Shown one piece after another: positions 1 through 8,491 of a stretch of 64,000 bases of DNA. Every line of letters begins with the position of its first letter. The stretch's first letter is position 1. The notes beneath the pieces were generated by a model. The model worked only from the letters and a program-made list of their open reading frames with translations. It was not told the origin of the DNA and did not search any database. The stretch is from contig NZ_JXDL01000001.1 of NCBI RefSeq assembly GCF_001590795.1, positions 1,676,903 through 1,740,902 on the forward strand, given 5' to 3'. This DNA is from Bradyrhizobium sp. AT1 (GTDB lineage: Bacteria; Pseudomonadota; Alphaproteobacteria; Rhizobiales; Xanthobacteraceae). Both the position numbers and the translations under genes were made by a program.

Positions 1-474
1 CACTCCGGGCCGCAGGAGCGCATCGACCTCGACTTCCTCTATCCCTCGCTGGAGCCGCCGGGCGCGCCGAAGCACGTCACCGTCGATACGGTGGAGACGG
101 CGGTGCAATCGATCGACCGCATCTTCCTGTCGATCGCGGCCCATCACGATGCGCTCGCGCCCGAGCAGCGGACCGCCACGATCTATCCGCGCTACCTCGA
201 CCAGGCCGCGGCGGTGCCCGTGGACGGGCTGACCATGCGGATGTTCCGCACCGATACGCCCTATGGCAGCGAGGATTTCTATTCCGCCGCAAGCCCCGCG
301 CTGACCGCGCGCTGCACCCGCGATGCGGCGACGCCCGGCATGTGCCTGTCGGAACGCCGCGTCGGCGGCGCCGACCTCACCTTCCGCTTTCCGCGCAGCT
401 GGCTGTCGCAATGGCGTGACGTGGCGGAGGCGATGGAGAAACTGACCGCGCAGCTGCGCGGGCCGAAGGGCTGA
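1..474 (+). CDS. Hypothetical protein, C-terminal part (truncated by window start)
   Basis: Reading frame 1 is open from the first base to the TGA at 472-474, giving at least 157 residues, so the true start lies outside the window. A GTG at 91 is in frame, but the open frame before it reads as equally protein-like, so I do not take it as the start. The visible part has no membrane segment, ends in a basic tail (QLRGPKG) and contains two cysteines (near CTRDAATPGMC) that could pair if the protein is exported. I do not recognise the family. It is followed by a composite palindromic repeat. Confidence 0.6.
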   Translation, partial: HSGPQERIDLDFLYPSLEPPGAPKHVTVDTVETAVQSIDRIFLSIAAHHDALAPEQRTATIYPRYLDQAAAVPVDGLTMRMFRTDTPYGSEDFYSAASPALTARCTRDAATPGMCLSERRVGGADLTFRFPRSWLSQWRDVAEAMEKLTAQLRGPKG

Positions 475-502
475 ACACGGCCGCGCGCCCTGGCTCCGAA
501 AG

Positions 503-763
503 CTAAAACTGCGAAAACAACCCCATGCACAGTAGCAAGGGCTTGACACTATTCGTATTTTCCGAAGGAAATTTGGAGCGGTTTGGCAATGACGGCGTGG
601 AAAGAGCGCGCCTCAATCTCGGTGCGTGCCCCGGACGCAGCGCAGCGTCTCTTCGACGGTGCGCTGCAGAGCCGGGCCCATGTTGCAGAGGCGCCGTTGA
701 GCTTCTGGGTCCCGGCTCTGCACTGCAACGCTAAAGGCGTTGCAGTGCGTCCGGGGACACGAG
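503..763. repeat. Composite intergenic repeat, copy 1 (33-nt core plus palindrome)
   Basis: Positions 503-535 match 48421-48453 at 32 of 33 bases (core GAAAACAACCCCATGCAC). About 90 bases downstream, 626-763 is a long imperfect palindrome beginning GTGCCCCGGACGC and ending in GTCCGGGGACACGAG, with an inner pair AGAGCCGGGCCCA / TGGGTCCCGGCTCT. The second copy has the same two parts in the same order and orientation. Both copies lie between a plus-strand gene end and a minus-strand gene end. The palindrome could form a long RNA hairpin, so a bidirectional terminator role is possible but inferred. Confidence 0.8.
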
Positions 764-775
764 AGCCCTCAGAAA

Positions 776-994
776 CTATTCCTGATCGACGAGATCGTCC
801 TCGAGGATCGCCATCTGGAACTGGAACGAGCGATCATCGTCCTCGTCGTCGACGAAGAGCACGCCGATGAACTCCTCGCCGATATAGACTTCGGCGGAAT
901 CGTCCTTCTTCGGCCGCGGCACGACGCGGATCTTGGGATTGCCGAATACGCGCTTCAGATATGCGTCGAGCTTTCTGACTTCTTTGACGTCCAC
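776..994 (-). CDS. DUF3126 family small protein
   Basis: A 72-residue acidic protein (MDVKEVRKLDAYLKRVFGN..., then DDSAEVYIGEEFIGVLFVDDEDDD) that matches the alphaproteobacterial DUF3126 family by recall; molecular function unknown. It starts at a GTG with GGAGA about eight bases upstream. No signal or membrane segment, so cytosolic. It lies 122 bp downstream of cysE on the same strand with a hairpin in between, so it may be partly co-transcribed with cysE or have its own promoter. Length is typical for the family. Confidence 0.8.
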   Translation of the reverse strand: MDVKEVRKLDAYLKRVFGNPKIRVVPRPKKDDSAEVYIGEEFIGVLFVDDEDDDRSFQFQMAILEDDLVDQE

Positions 995-1083
995 GGCAAG
1001 TCTCCGATCGAAAATGGTCGGCGGGTTTTAGGACGAGATGCGGCGAACCGCCAGCATGAATTGCCAAAGAATTTGGGAATCGA

Positions 1084-1106
1084 AAGGGCCGGAAAATCCG
1101 GCCCTT
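1084..1106 (-). terminator. Hairpin after cysE
   Basis: A perfect 9-bp inverted repeat, AAGGGCCGG and CCGGCCCTT with a 5-base loop, lies 11 bases past the cysE stop. On the minus strand the second arm runs into only three T residues, so it is a weak intrinsic terminator or attenuator between cysE and the DUF3126 gene. Confidence 0.6.
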
Positions 1107-1116
1107 GCACGCGAGC

Positions 1117-1941
1117 TCAGAGCCCCATCGCGTTGATCATCTGGTCCATGGTGCGCGACGGCTCGGCGCAGCCGGCTTCCCCCACGATCTTGGCGGGGAC
1201 GCCAGCGACCGTGACGTTGTGCGGCACGGGCTTGACCACGACCGAGCCGGCGGCGATGCGCGCGCAATGGCCGATCTCGATATTGCCGAGGATCTTCGCG
1301 CCGGCGCCGATCAGCACGCCGTGGCGGATCTTGGGATGACGATCCTCGTTCTCCTTGCCGGTGCCGCCGAGCGTGACGCCGTGCAGGATCGAGACGTCGT
1401 CCTCGATGATCGCGGTCTCGCCGCAGACGAAGCCGGTGGCGTGATCGAGGAAGATGCCGCGGCCGATGCGCGCGGCGGGATTGATGTCGGTCTGGAACAC
1501 CGCGGAGGCGCGGCTCTGCAGATAGTACGAGAAGTCCTGGCGGCCGCGCAGATAAAGCCAATGCGCGAGGCGATGAGTCTGGATCGCGTGAAAGCCCTTG
1601 AAGTAGAGCAAGGGATCGATGAAGCGCGAGGTCGCGGGATCGCGGTCGTAGACGGCCACGAGATCGGCGCGGAAGGCGTTGCCGATGTCAGGGTCGTCGC
1701 GCAGCGCGTCCATATAGGCCTGGCGCACCAGATCGCCCGACAGCGCGGAATGATCGAGCCGCTCGGCGACGCGATGGATCACCGAATCTTCCAGGCGGCT
1801 GTGATGCAGCACCGACGAATAGATGAAGGTCGCAAGCTCGGGCTCGCGACGGACGATGTCCTCCGCTTCGCCCCGGATCCGATCCCAGATCGGATCGAGC
1901 GATGCGAGCTTTCCTCCCGGATTGACCTGATGCACTGCCAT
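1117..1941 (-). CDS. cysE: Serine O-acetyltransferase
   Basis: A 274-residue CysE. It transfers acetyl from acetyl-CoA to L-serine, giving O-acetylserine for cysteine synthesis in the cytosol. The helical N-terminal domain (about 1-140) is followed by the left-handed beta-helix hexapeptide-repeat domain (about 150-255). The family active-site stretch DHATG is at 166-170, and LHGVTLGGTGK (186-196) is the acetyl-CoA/serine loop. The C-terminal tail ends INAMGL; in this family a terminal Ile docks into cysteine synthase, so complex formation by this exact tail is uncertain. The ATG is at 1939-1941. Confidence 0.95.
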   Translation of the reverse strand: MAVHQVNPGGKLASLDPIWDRIRGEAEDIVRREPELATFIYSSVLHHSRLEDSVIHRVAERLDHSALSGDLVRQAYMDALRDDPDIGNAFRADLVAVYDRDPATSRFIDPLLYFKGFHAIQTHRLAHWLYLRGRQDFSYYLQSRASAVFQTDINPAARIGRGIFLDHATGFVCGETAIIEDDVSILHGVTLGGTGKENEDRHPKIRHGVLIGAGAKILGNIEIGHCARIAAGSVVVKPVPHNVTVAGVPAKIVGEAGCAEPSRTMDQMINAMGL

Positions 1942-2232
1942 GGATCTGCTCTTTGGAATTTGCTCTTTCGAATGAGCCCGCGTTACCGGCTCTATAGCAT
2001 AGTCTAGGCGACAAAGTCCCGATGGGCTTGCCTGAGAGTGAACAGCATCTTGCCCCGCGAAGGCATACCAAGACGTTGAAACACAACGGTTTCTTCTGAG
2101 GCCCCCAAGCGGCAGGTCGGCTCAAAGTGGTCAGAGTTTTGCCAAATTCAAGCCGGGCGGCGTCAAACTATTGGTGAATTCTCTGCCGAGCGTTATTGCG
2201 GGCATGGTCGACAGGCGAGGACGGGGCCGGAT

Positions 2233-3591
2233 TTGAGCATCACCACTGATCAATTGCGCGCGCGCGCCGCAGGTGGGCTTTGGCTGCGTCTGGCGGCGGT
2301 GGCCCTGCCGCTGCTGATGATCGCGCCGGCGTTCTGGAACGGCTATCCGCTGTTGCAATGGGATACCGGCGGCTATCTGGCGCGCTGGTATGAGGGTTAT
2401 CTCGTCCCCAGCCGCTCCACGGTGTTCGGCCTCTATCTGCATTATGGCGAGAGCTTTGGTTTCTGGATCAACCTCGCGGTGCAGTCGCTGGCGACGCTGT
2501 GGCTGTTGCAGCTCACGCTGCGCGTGCTGTCGATGATGCAGACCTTCCGCTTCGTCGCGATCAGCCTGTGCCTGATTTTGTCGACCGCACTGCCCTGGCT
2601 CGCCAGCATGCTGCTCACCGACATCTTTGCCGGGCTGTCGATCCTATCGCTGTTCCTGCTGGTCGTCGGCGCAGGCCGCACCTCGGCGCTGGAAAAGATC
2701 GCGCTGTTCGTCTTCACCGCCTTTGCCGCGGCGACCCACAGCGCCACGCTCGGCGTGCTGCTCGGGCTTTGCGTCGCGGGCTGGATGGCGCGGCCGTTCC
2801 TGAAAGAGCGCCTGCCGCTCGCTGGCCTGACGCAGGCGAGCCTCACTATTGTTGCGGGCGCGGTGATGCTGGTCTCGGCGAATTATGCATTGTCCGGCAA
2901 GGTCGCCTGGACGCCCGGCGGCTACGGCGTCGCCTTCGGCCGCATGATGCAGGATGGCATCGTCGCGCGTTACCTGAACGACCACTGCCCGCGCGAGCGC
3001 TACAAGCTGTGCCCGTATCGCAACGAGCTGCCGGCGACCGCCGACGAGTTCCTGTGGGGCAACAGCATGTTCAACACGCTCGGCCGCTTCGACGGCATGA
3101 ACGACGAGATGGGTTACATCGTCGTGCAGTCGCTGAGGGAATATCCGGCCTGGCAGGCCGGCGCGGCGCTCCGCGCGATGGGGCAGCAATTGCTGCATGT
3201 CGCGACCGGCGAAGGCACCAATGGCTGGATCCCGCACACCCGCGGCATCATCGAGCGCTATATCCCCGCGCAAGTCCCGCCGATGCGCGCGGCGCGGCAA
3301 CAGAATTGGCAGCTCGACTTCACCGCGATCAACTGGCTGCACGTGCCGGTGGCGCTGGCCTCGATGCTGGCGCTGCTCGCACTGCTCGGCCATGCGCTCG
3401 CGAACCGCCGGCTCGACGACCTGACATTGCTGGCGGCGACCGTGGCGCTGGCCCTGCTCGGCAACGCCTTCATCTGCGCGGTGATCTCCGGCCCGCACGA
3501 CCGCTACGGCGCACGGATGGTGTGGGTTGCGACGTTTGTGGTGTTGATGGCGGTGGGGCGGAGGTTTGGGGAGGATGGCAAGGCGGGGTGA
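2233..3591 (+). CDS. Multi-pass membrane protein, GT-C-like
   Basis: A 452-residue protein with about ten hydrophobic segments, starting at TTG (2233). The first extracytoplasmic loop carries WDTGGYLARWYEG, resembling the acidic first-loop motif of GT-C fold glycosyltransferases. A large soluble stretch (about 235-360) contains cysteines (DHCPRERYKLCPYR) that could form a disulfide in the periplasm. No family is firmly recognised; a polyprenyl-phosphate-sugar-dependent transferase is a possibility, not shown. It stands alone between cysE and trpS. Confidence 0.65.
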   Translation: MSITTDQLRARAAGGLWLRLAAVALPLLMIAPAFWNGYPLLQWDTGGYLARWYEGYLVPSRSTVFGLYLHYGESFGFWINLAVQSLATLWLLQLTLRVLSMMQTFRFVAISLCLILSTALPWLASMLLTDIFAGLSILSLFLLVVGAGRTSALEKIALFVFTAFAAATHSATLGVLLGLCVAGWMARPFLKERLPLAGLTQASLTIVAGAVMLVSANYALSGKVAWTPGGYGVAFGRMMQDGIVARYLNDHCPRERYKLCPYRNELPATADEFLWGNSMFNTLGRFDGMNDEMGYIVVQSLREYPAWQAGAALRAMGQQLLHVATGEGTNGWIPHTRGIIERYIPAQVPPMRAARQQNWQLDFTAINWLHVPVALASMLALLALLGHALANRRLDDLTLLAATVALALLGNAFICAVISGPHDRYGARMVWVATFVVLMAVGRRFGEDGKAG

Positions 3592-3907
3592 GATCAGGAT
3601 CAAGCGTCATCGCGCTTGGATTGGTAAGAGCAGTGATCGCCTTCATCGTAGCTGACCTACACGGCGATGCTCGCTAAGGGCCCTTCTGGCCCATTTGAGA
3701 CGTCAAGACGACTTGCTTTCCTCAGAAGTTTCGTCAATATCGTCCACATGACTGTCTTCATCATCACTTTTGCGAACTTGTGGTGGCGCTCCACTTAGGA
3801 GCGGCACGGCTTTGTCATTACCCAACCGTCGCCGCCGTTCATCGGCTTGCGAGGTTGCTTTCATCAAAAGTCCGATCGAACGGCGGCTCCTAACCTGGAG
3901 AACCGCG
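3592..3907. other. Intergenic region without a convincing gene
   Basis: This stretch of about 316 bp has visibly lower GC than its left neighbour. It holds a small inverted repeat CAAGCG...CGCTTG near 3603-3618 just after the membrane-protein stop. An open frame runs from 3770 into trpS, but its leader translation is low-complexity and basic. No clear promoter boxes or riboswitch were seen. Confidence 0.5.
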
Positions 3908-4930
3908 ATGCAAGATTCGTCAGCCACCCTCCCTGTTATCTTGACCGGCGACAGAACAACCGGACCGTTGCACCTAGGGCACTACGTCGGTTCGTTGAAG
4001 AACCGCGTTGCGCTACAGACAACCCACCGGCAGTACCTGCTGTTGGCGGATACCCAGGGACTCACCGACAACGCGCACAATCCCGGTCGGGTGCGTGACA
4101 ACGTCCTTGAGATCGCGACAGACTACCTCGCTGTCGGCATCGACCCGAACCAGAGCACGATTTGTCTCCAATCGCATCTTCCGGCATTGGCCGATTTGAC
4201 CGTGCTGTACATGAACTTTGTCACGGTGGCGCGGCTTGAGCGCAACCCAACCATCAAGGACGAAATTCAGGCGCGAGATTTCGGCAGAGATATTCCTGCA
4301 GGCTTTCTCTGCTATCCCGTCGCGCAGGCCGCAGACATCACCGGTTTCAAAGCGACGGTCGTCCCAGTTGGACAAGATCAAGCTCCATTGATTGAGCAAA
4401 CCAATGAGGTTGTTCGACGCATCAATCGCCAAGCTGGCGTTGACGTGTTGCCAGAAGCCCACGCGCTTATTCCTCGCGTCGGACGTCTTCCCGGTATCGA
4501 CGGCAAAGCCAAAATGAGCAAGTCGCAGGGCAATACTATTCAGCTATCTGCAACGGCCGATGAAATACGTGAGGCCGTCCGGAGTATGTTCACTGATCCA
4601 AACCATCTAAAGGCGTCCGATCCGGGTTGCGTCGAAGGCAACGTAGTCTTTACGTACTTGGATGCGTTCGACGAAGATGACATCACGGTCGAGGATTTGA
4701 AGGCACGCTATATCCATGGCGGTTTGGGCGACAGCATTGTCAAGAAGCGCCTGGAGGACGTGCTGCAGGCGCTTCTCGCGCCAATCCGAGACCGTCGCTG
4801 CGCACTGGCTCGTGATCCCGGCTATGTGCTGCAAGTCGTCAAACGCGGAACCGCGCGAGCGCGTGAGATAACAGATGCCACTTTGCGCGATGTTCGCGCT
4901 GCGCTTGGTCTATTCACCCTGAGCCCGTAG
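3908..4930 (+). CDS. trpS: Tryptophanyl-tRNA synthetase, stand-alone type
   Basis: A 340-residue class Ic aminoacyl-tRNA synthetase charging tRNA-Trp. The HIGH-type signature is HLGH at 22-25 and the KMSKS loop is at 202-206; CYPVAQAADI (135-144) and PVGQDQAPLIEQTNE (153-167) are family hallmarks. The ATG at 3908 is preferred over the in-frame 3770 start because it follows GGAG and gives the normal family length. Base composition is less GC-biased at third positions than its neighbours, suggesting acquisition by transfer. Many bacteria keep a second TrpRS that resists natural inhibitors; whether this is the only copy cannot be seen here. Its TAG stop lies inside the following palindromic repeat. 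Confidence 0.93.
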   Translation: MQDSSATLPVILTGDRTTGPLHLGHYVGSLKNRVALQTTHRQYLLLADTQGLTDNAHNPGRVRDNVLEIATDYLAVGIDPNQSTICLQSHLPALADLTVLYMNFVTVARLERNPTIKDEIQARDFGRDIPAGFLCYPVAQAADITGFKATVVPVGQDQAPLIEQTNEVVRRINRQAGVDVLPEAHALIPRVGRLPGIDGKAKMSKSQGNTIQLSATADEIREAVRSMFTDPNHLKASDPGCVEGNVVFTYLDAFDEDDITVEDLKARYIHGGLGDSIVKKRLEDVLQALLAPIRDRRCALARDPGYVLQVVKRGTARAREITDATLRDVRAALGLFTLSP

Positions 4931-5016
4931 GATGGGTAGAGCGCCAGCGAAACCCATCAATCCGTTCGCCGCTGACGAAGCATGATGGGTTTCGCAAGGG
5001 CTCAACCCATCCTACG
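4926..5016. repeat. Palindromic repeat, CGTAGGATGGGT type
   Basis: Inverted ends CGTAGGATGGGT (4926-4937) and ACCCATCCTACG (5005-5016) enclose a second pair, GCGAAACCCATC and GATGGGTTTCGC. The trpS stop codon (4928-4930) is contributed by the left end of the element. It could act as a hairpin between trpS and the convergent gene at 5036-5449. Confidence 0.8.
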
Positions 5017-5035
5017 CGTGCTCGACTCAATGCGA

Positions 5036-5449
5036 TCACGCCGCCTTGGCGAGCGCGATCAGCCGGAAATCTTCCAGCGCCGCGTGCCGATGCGGGGCGA
5101 CTTCGCGCTGGTAGGTCTCGGTCTCGACGATCGAGCGGAAGGTGGCGAAATCGCCGTATTCATTGACTGCGGCTTCGTCCCAGCGCTCGCTTGGCGAGCC
5201 GACGAGGCTCGCCAGGACCGGGACGGAAAACATCCGCACGAGCGGCTTGCCGGCCGCGAGACGCCGGAATGCCGGCCTGTAGCGTTCATTGAAGGCTTCG
5301 CGGCCCGAGCAGGGTGCGGCGTCGAATCCGTCCTCGTAATGCGCCTGCGCGCGGTAGCGCAGCAGATTGAGCATGTAGAACGGCTGGCCGGGTGGAATCG
5401 CCCGCTCGGCGGCGTCGAGGGCTTGCAGGGTGATTTCGATGAGGTTCAT
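5036..5449 (-). CDS. DUF1330-like small protein (dimeric alpha/beta barrel)
   Basis: A 137-residue protein beginning MNLIEITLQALDAAERAI. The motif PFYMLNLLRYRAQAHYEDG and the ending FATFRSIVETETYQREVAPHRHAALEDFRLIAL resemble the DUF1330/stress-responsive ferredoxin-like barrel proteins; exact activity unknown. The ATG at 5449 is chosen because upstream codons in the longer frame read as shadow of the divergent regulator. It has no signal peptide. It is divergently transcribed from a LysR regulator starting 107 bp away, a common arrangement for a regulator and its target, so control by that LysR is likely. Confidence 0.7.
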   Translation of the reverse strand: MNLIEITLQALDAAERAIPPGQPFYMLNLLRYRAQAHYEDGFDAAPCSGREAFNERYRPAFRRLAAGKPLVRMFSVPVLASLVGSPSERWDEAAVNEYGDFATFRSIVETETYQREVAPHRHAALEDFRLIALAKAA

Positions 5450-5546
5450 GGGAGGTCCCGCGTTTCCAGCGCCGCAGAATGCGCGCTGACGCTTCCCATC
5501 TAGCCGTCCGGGAATGCCTCTTGTAGTGACTGCACAGCCATGACTA

Positions 5547-5565
5547 TGTGGACTGCATGTCCACA
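5547..5565. promoter_or_regulatory. Palindromic candidate operator over the LysR start
   Basis: TGTGGAC-TGCAT-GTCCACA is a perfect 7-bp inverted repeat with a 5-bp spacer. It spans the ATG of the LysR gene at 5557 and sits in the divergent promoter region. It could be an autoregulatory site. Confidence 0.45.
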
Positions 5566-6492
5566 ACAACTTTGCCTCCCGATCTCTCGCGTCTCCTCGC
5601 CTTCGTCCGCGTCGTCGAGGCGGGCTCCTTCGCCGAAGCTGCGCGGCGAGCGGGGACGACCACCTCTGCAATGTCCAAGGCGGTCGCCCGCTTCGAAAAG
5701 GCTCACGGGTTGCGGCTCTTGCATCGCTCGACCCATTCGTTGGCGCTGACCGAAGAGGGCGACCGGCTGATGACGGCGGGGCGCGCGCTGGTCGAAAGCC
5801 TCGCCCGTGTCCAATCCGCGCTCGGCGACGTCACGCGCGACGATGGCGGACGGGTGCGCGTGACTGCCCCCGCCTCGTTCGCGCGCGCCTGCATCCTGCC
5901 GCGACTGCCTGCGTTCCTGCGGGAACGGCCGGAAATCGAGATCGAGGTCAAATTCCGCAACGAGATTCTCGATCTCGCGGCGGAAGGCGTCGACGTCGCG
6001 ATCCGCTCGGGGCCGCTCGACCGCGCCCCCGGCCACCAGGCGCGGCGGCTTTGCACGTTCTCCTGGATCGCTTGCGCCTCGCCTGCCTATCTGAAGGCGC
6101 GCGGCGCGCCGGCCACGCCCTACGAGCTTTCCGCGCATGACCACGTCGGCTTCCGCAATCCCGCGAGCGGCCAGATCCTGACCTGGCGCTTCGCCGACCC
6201 GCGCGGCAAAGCCCCCATTCGCATCACGCCCAAGCCCAAGCACATTTGCGACGACGCGCACGCTTCGCTCGCTTTGGTCGCGAACGGGTTCGGGATCGGC
6301 TGGGGGCCGGCGTGGCTCGTTGGCGAAGACCTTCGCGCCGGCCGACTGGTCGAAGTGCTGGCGCCCTGGCGCGCACCTGGGGAACCCCTGTGGATGCTGC
6401 GCGCCTCCGGCCGCCGCCCGCCCCTGCGCACACAGCGCGTCATGTCGTTCCTCACCACGCTTCCCGCTGGGTTCAACGACAAGGCGGTGTGA
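5557..6492 (+). CDS. LysR family transcriptional regulator
   Basis: A 311-residue LysR-type regulator. The N-terminal winged helix-turn-helix (about 8-65: LLAFVRVVEAGSFAEAARRAGTT..., RLLHRSTHSLALTEEG) is followed by the effector-binding domain from about residue 90 (GRVRVTAPASFARACILPRL). It belongs to the large CrgA-like subgroup. The ATG at 5557 (MSTTTLPPDLSRLL) fits better than the GTG at 5548, which adds three residues. Divergent from the DUF1330-like gene at 5036-5449, its probable target. The effector is unknown. Confidence 0.9.
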   Translation: MSTTTLPPDLSRLLAFVRVVEAGSFAEAARRAGTTTSAMSKAVARFEKAHGLRLLHRSTHSLALTEEGDRLMTAGRALVESLARVQSALGDVTRDDGGRVRVTAPASFARACILPRLPAFLRERPEIEIEVKFRNEILDLAAEGVDVAIRSGPLDRAPGHQARRLCTFSWIACASPAYLKARGAPATPYELSAHDHVGFRNPASGQILTWRFADPRGKAPIRITPKPKHICDDAHASLALVANGFGIGWGPAWLVGEDLRAGRLVEVLAPWRAPGEPLWMLRASGRRPPLRTQRVMSFLTTLPAGFNDKAV

Positions 6493-6503
6493 CGCATAGG
6501 CCG

Positions 6504-7259
6504 TCACCCGCGGCGTGCGAGGAAGTCGAGCACGCCGGTCTTGTAGACCTTGTCGCCGACCGCGCGCATGTGGTCGCGGTTGGGAATGTCGAGCACTTCC
6601 GAACCCGGGATGATGGCGCCGAGCGCGCTGGCACTTCCTGCGACATCGTCGGTCGAGCCGACCGCGATCAGCACGGGCACGTCGATCCGCGCGGCTTCCT
6701 CACGGGTCATGAGATCGCGCGTGCCGCGCAGGCACGCGGCGAGCGCACGATGATCGGAGCGGGTCTGGTCGGCGAACGCGCGAAACGTGCGGCCGACTGG
6801 ATCGCTGACGTCATCCAGCGAGGGCGCCTCCAGCGCCTTGGCGACGTTCTCGCCGGGACCGGTGCCCTCGATCAGGCCGCCGATGCCGATGCCGCCGAGA
6901 ATCGCCGAGCGCAGGCGCTGCGGCTCGTTGAGCGAGAGCCAGGCCGTCATCCGTCCGCCCATGGAATAGCCCATGATGTCGGCCTGCGGGATGGCGAGAT
7001 GATCCATCAGCGCCAGCACGTCGCCGGCCATCACGGGAATCGAATATTGCGCGGGCTCGTAGAGTTTTGCGCTTTCGCCGTGGCCGCGATTGTCGAGCGC
7101 GATGACGCGGCGGCCGTTCTTGCGCAGCTCCGAGACCCAGGTCGGATAGACCCAGTTGACGTTCTTGCTGGAGGCAAAGCCGTGCACCAGGATGATCGGA
7201 TCGCCCTCGCCTTCGTCGAGATAGGCAATTTCAACGGCGCCGTTGTGAAAGCTCGGCAT
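6504..7259 (-). CDS. Alpha/beta hydrolase
   Basis: A 251-residue alpha/beta-hydrolase-fold enzyme without signal peptide. The oxyanion loop is HGF (26-28), the nucleophile elbow GYSMGG places Ser at 99, the acid is probably Asp204/205 in GSTDDV, and His230 is in NRDHM. The RVIALDNRGHGES block is typical of epoxide-hydrolase/haloperoxidase-like esterases. Substrate unknown. It ends 12 bp from the LysR stop, so the two genes converge. A rhizobial-type palindrome lies upstream. Confidence 0.88.
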   Translation of the reverse strand: MPSFHNGAVEIAYLDEGEGDPIILVHGFASSKNVNWVYPTWVSELRKNGRRVIALDNRGHGESAKLYEPAQYSIPVMAGDVLALMDHLAIPQADIMGYSMGGRMTAWLSLNEPQRLRSAILGGIGIGGLIEGTGPGENVAKALEAPSLDDVSDPVGRTFRAFADQTRSDHRALAACLRGTRDLMTREEAARIDVPVLIAVGSTDDVAGSASALGAIIPGSEVLDIPNRDHMRAVGDKVYKTGVLDFLARRG

Positions 7260-7299
7260 CAGCAGTTCCGCAGGTCGTTGTGGGGAGTGATTGGTCTTA

Positions 7300-7348
7300 G
7301 AGCACGATCCGGAAAAGAGTGCAGCGGTTTTCCGGCAACATCATGCTC
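7300..7348. repeat. Short palindromic repeat (GAGCACGATCC type)
   Basis: About 49 bp with imperfect inverted ends GAGCACGAT / ATCATGCTC and inner arms CCGGAAAA / TTTTCCGG. It matches by recall a small repeat widespread in Rhizobiales. It lies between two minus-strand genes. Confidence 0.6.
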
Positions 7349-7375
7349 AAACAATAGCCCGAAGCGCGGCGCGCT

Positions 7376-8491
7376 TCAGGCCGTGGCGGCCGCGCTGGCC
7401 AGAGCGGCCTCGGCCGCGACCTGCGCCCTCTTGCGATCGCACCAGGCCTGGGTCAGGCGCTCGGTGGTCGCCTTGATGGACGACAGCAGGCCGAACAGCG
7501 TCAGCATCGCGCCGAACAGCCACATCGCCAGATCGAACGCGCCGCCGATCAGCAGCAGCGCGCCGCGGCCGAGCAGCTTCATGATCGCGCGCGTCTTGCC
7601 GCCCTGGGCTTCCGCAAGCCGCGTGGCGCGCGCGACGTCCTTCGGGCCTTCGGCGATGCGCAGCGTGTCCATCGCCCCGCGCGTGCCGGTCTTCTCGGCG
7701 ACGCGCGTGACGTCCTTGCCGAGCCGGACCAGTGCGCCGGCCTTCTCGGCGCGGAACGCGGCCCTGATCGCGCTGACGGTCTCGCCCGGGCGGAACACGG
7801 AGCCCTTGGGCACCGCGTTCTGCAGCATCGGAGTATCGACGACCTCGCGCGCGGAACGTCCGGCCCAGGCCGCAAGGCCCTCACCGAGCCGCCCCACCTT
7901 TCGGGCATCCTTGACCAGCGTCAGTCCGGCGCGCACGGGCGCAGCGCCACCGACGGAGACATAGGTGATCGCCGTCACCGCAAGGCCGGCCGTCGCGAGG
8001 CCGAGCACCAGGCGATCGGTGTCCTCGCCCATGGCGAGGTGCTTGCCCTCCCGCACGACGTCCCTGATGTCGCCGATCACGAAGAGATCCCCGGCCACCG
8101 TCCCGGACAGGCTGGCGACGTCGTCGGCATTGCCGGTGACGAGGCCGGTGGCAAAGCGCTTGGCGAACTGCGTGGTGGAAGTCTCGTCCTTGACCGCGTC
8201 GCTGACGCGGCTCAGGAGGTCGTCCGGCAACGCGATGTTCCGGTCGCGCGCGAGCGCCACGAAACTGTCGGCGAGATCGGCATCGCCGGCGGCGAGCGCG
8301 GCCTCGATGTTGTCCTGAACCAGGCGATCATTCCGCAGCGCTCGATCGAGCTGCAGTTCGGAGAGCGCGGCCGGATCGTCCTGGGCGGCGAAGATCGCAC
8401 CGGCTTCCCGGGCGTGCGGCGCGACCTGCGCGAGCAGGAAGCTGCACGCCGCGATACCGGTCAACGCTGTGCTGATTCGCAGCCATTTCAT
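7376..8491 (-). CDS. Exported/membrane hypothetical protein
   Basis: A 372-residue protein. The chosen ATG at 8491 gives MKWLRISTALTGIAACSFLLAQ, a signal peptide or N-terminal anchor; the longer frame to 8710 reads as non-coding. The middle contains a hydrophobic stretch LVLGLATAGLAVTAITYVSVGGAA and the C-terminus a second pair, LLGRGALLLIGGAFDLAMWLFGAMLTLFGLL. The rest is Ala-rich and helical with lysine-rich patches. The layout suggests an envelope protein. I do not recognise a family and propose no function. Confidence 0.65.
   Translation of the reverse strand: MKWLRISTALTGIAACSFLLAQVAPHAREAGAIFAAQDDPAALSELQLDRALRNDRLVQDNIEAALAAGDADLADSFVALARDRNIALPDDLLSRVSDAVKDETSTTQFAKRFATGLVTGNADDVASLSGTVAGDLFVIGDIRDVVREGKHLAMGEDTDRLVLGLATAGLAVTAITYVSVGGAAPVRAGLTLVKDARKVGRLGEGLAAWAGRSAREVVDTPMLQNAVPKGSVFRPGETVSAIRAAFRAEKAGALVRLGKDVTRVAEKTGTRGAMDTLRIAEGPKDVARATRLAEAQGGKTRAIMKLLGRGALLLIGGAFDLAMWLFGAMLTLFGLLSSIKATTERLTQAWCDRKRAQVAAEAALASAAATA

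Noticed and set aside
3703..3927. A 74-codon minus-strand frame upstream of trpS
   Set aside because: Overlaps the trpS start region, has an acidic low-complexity C-terminus and no ribosome site evident.
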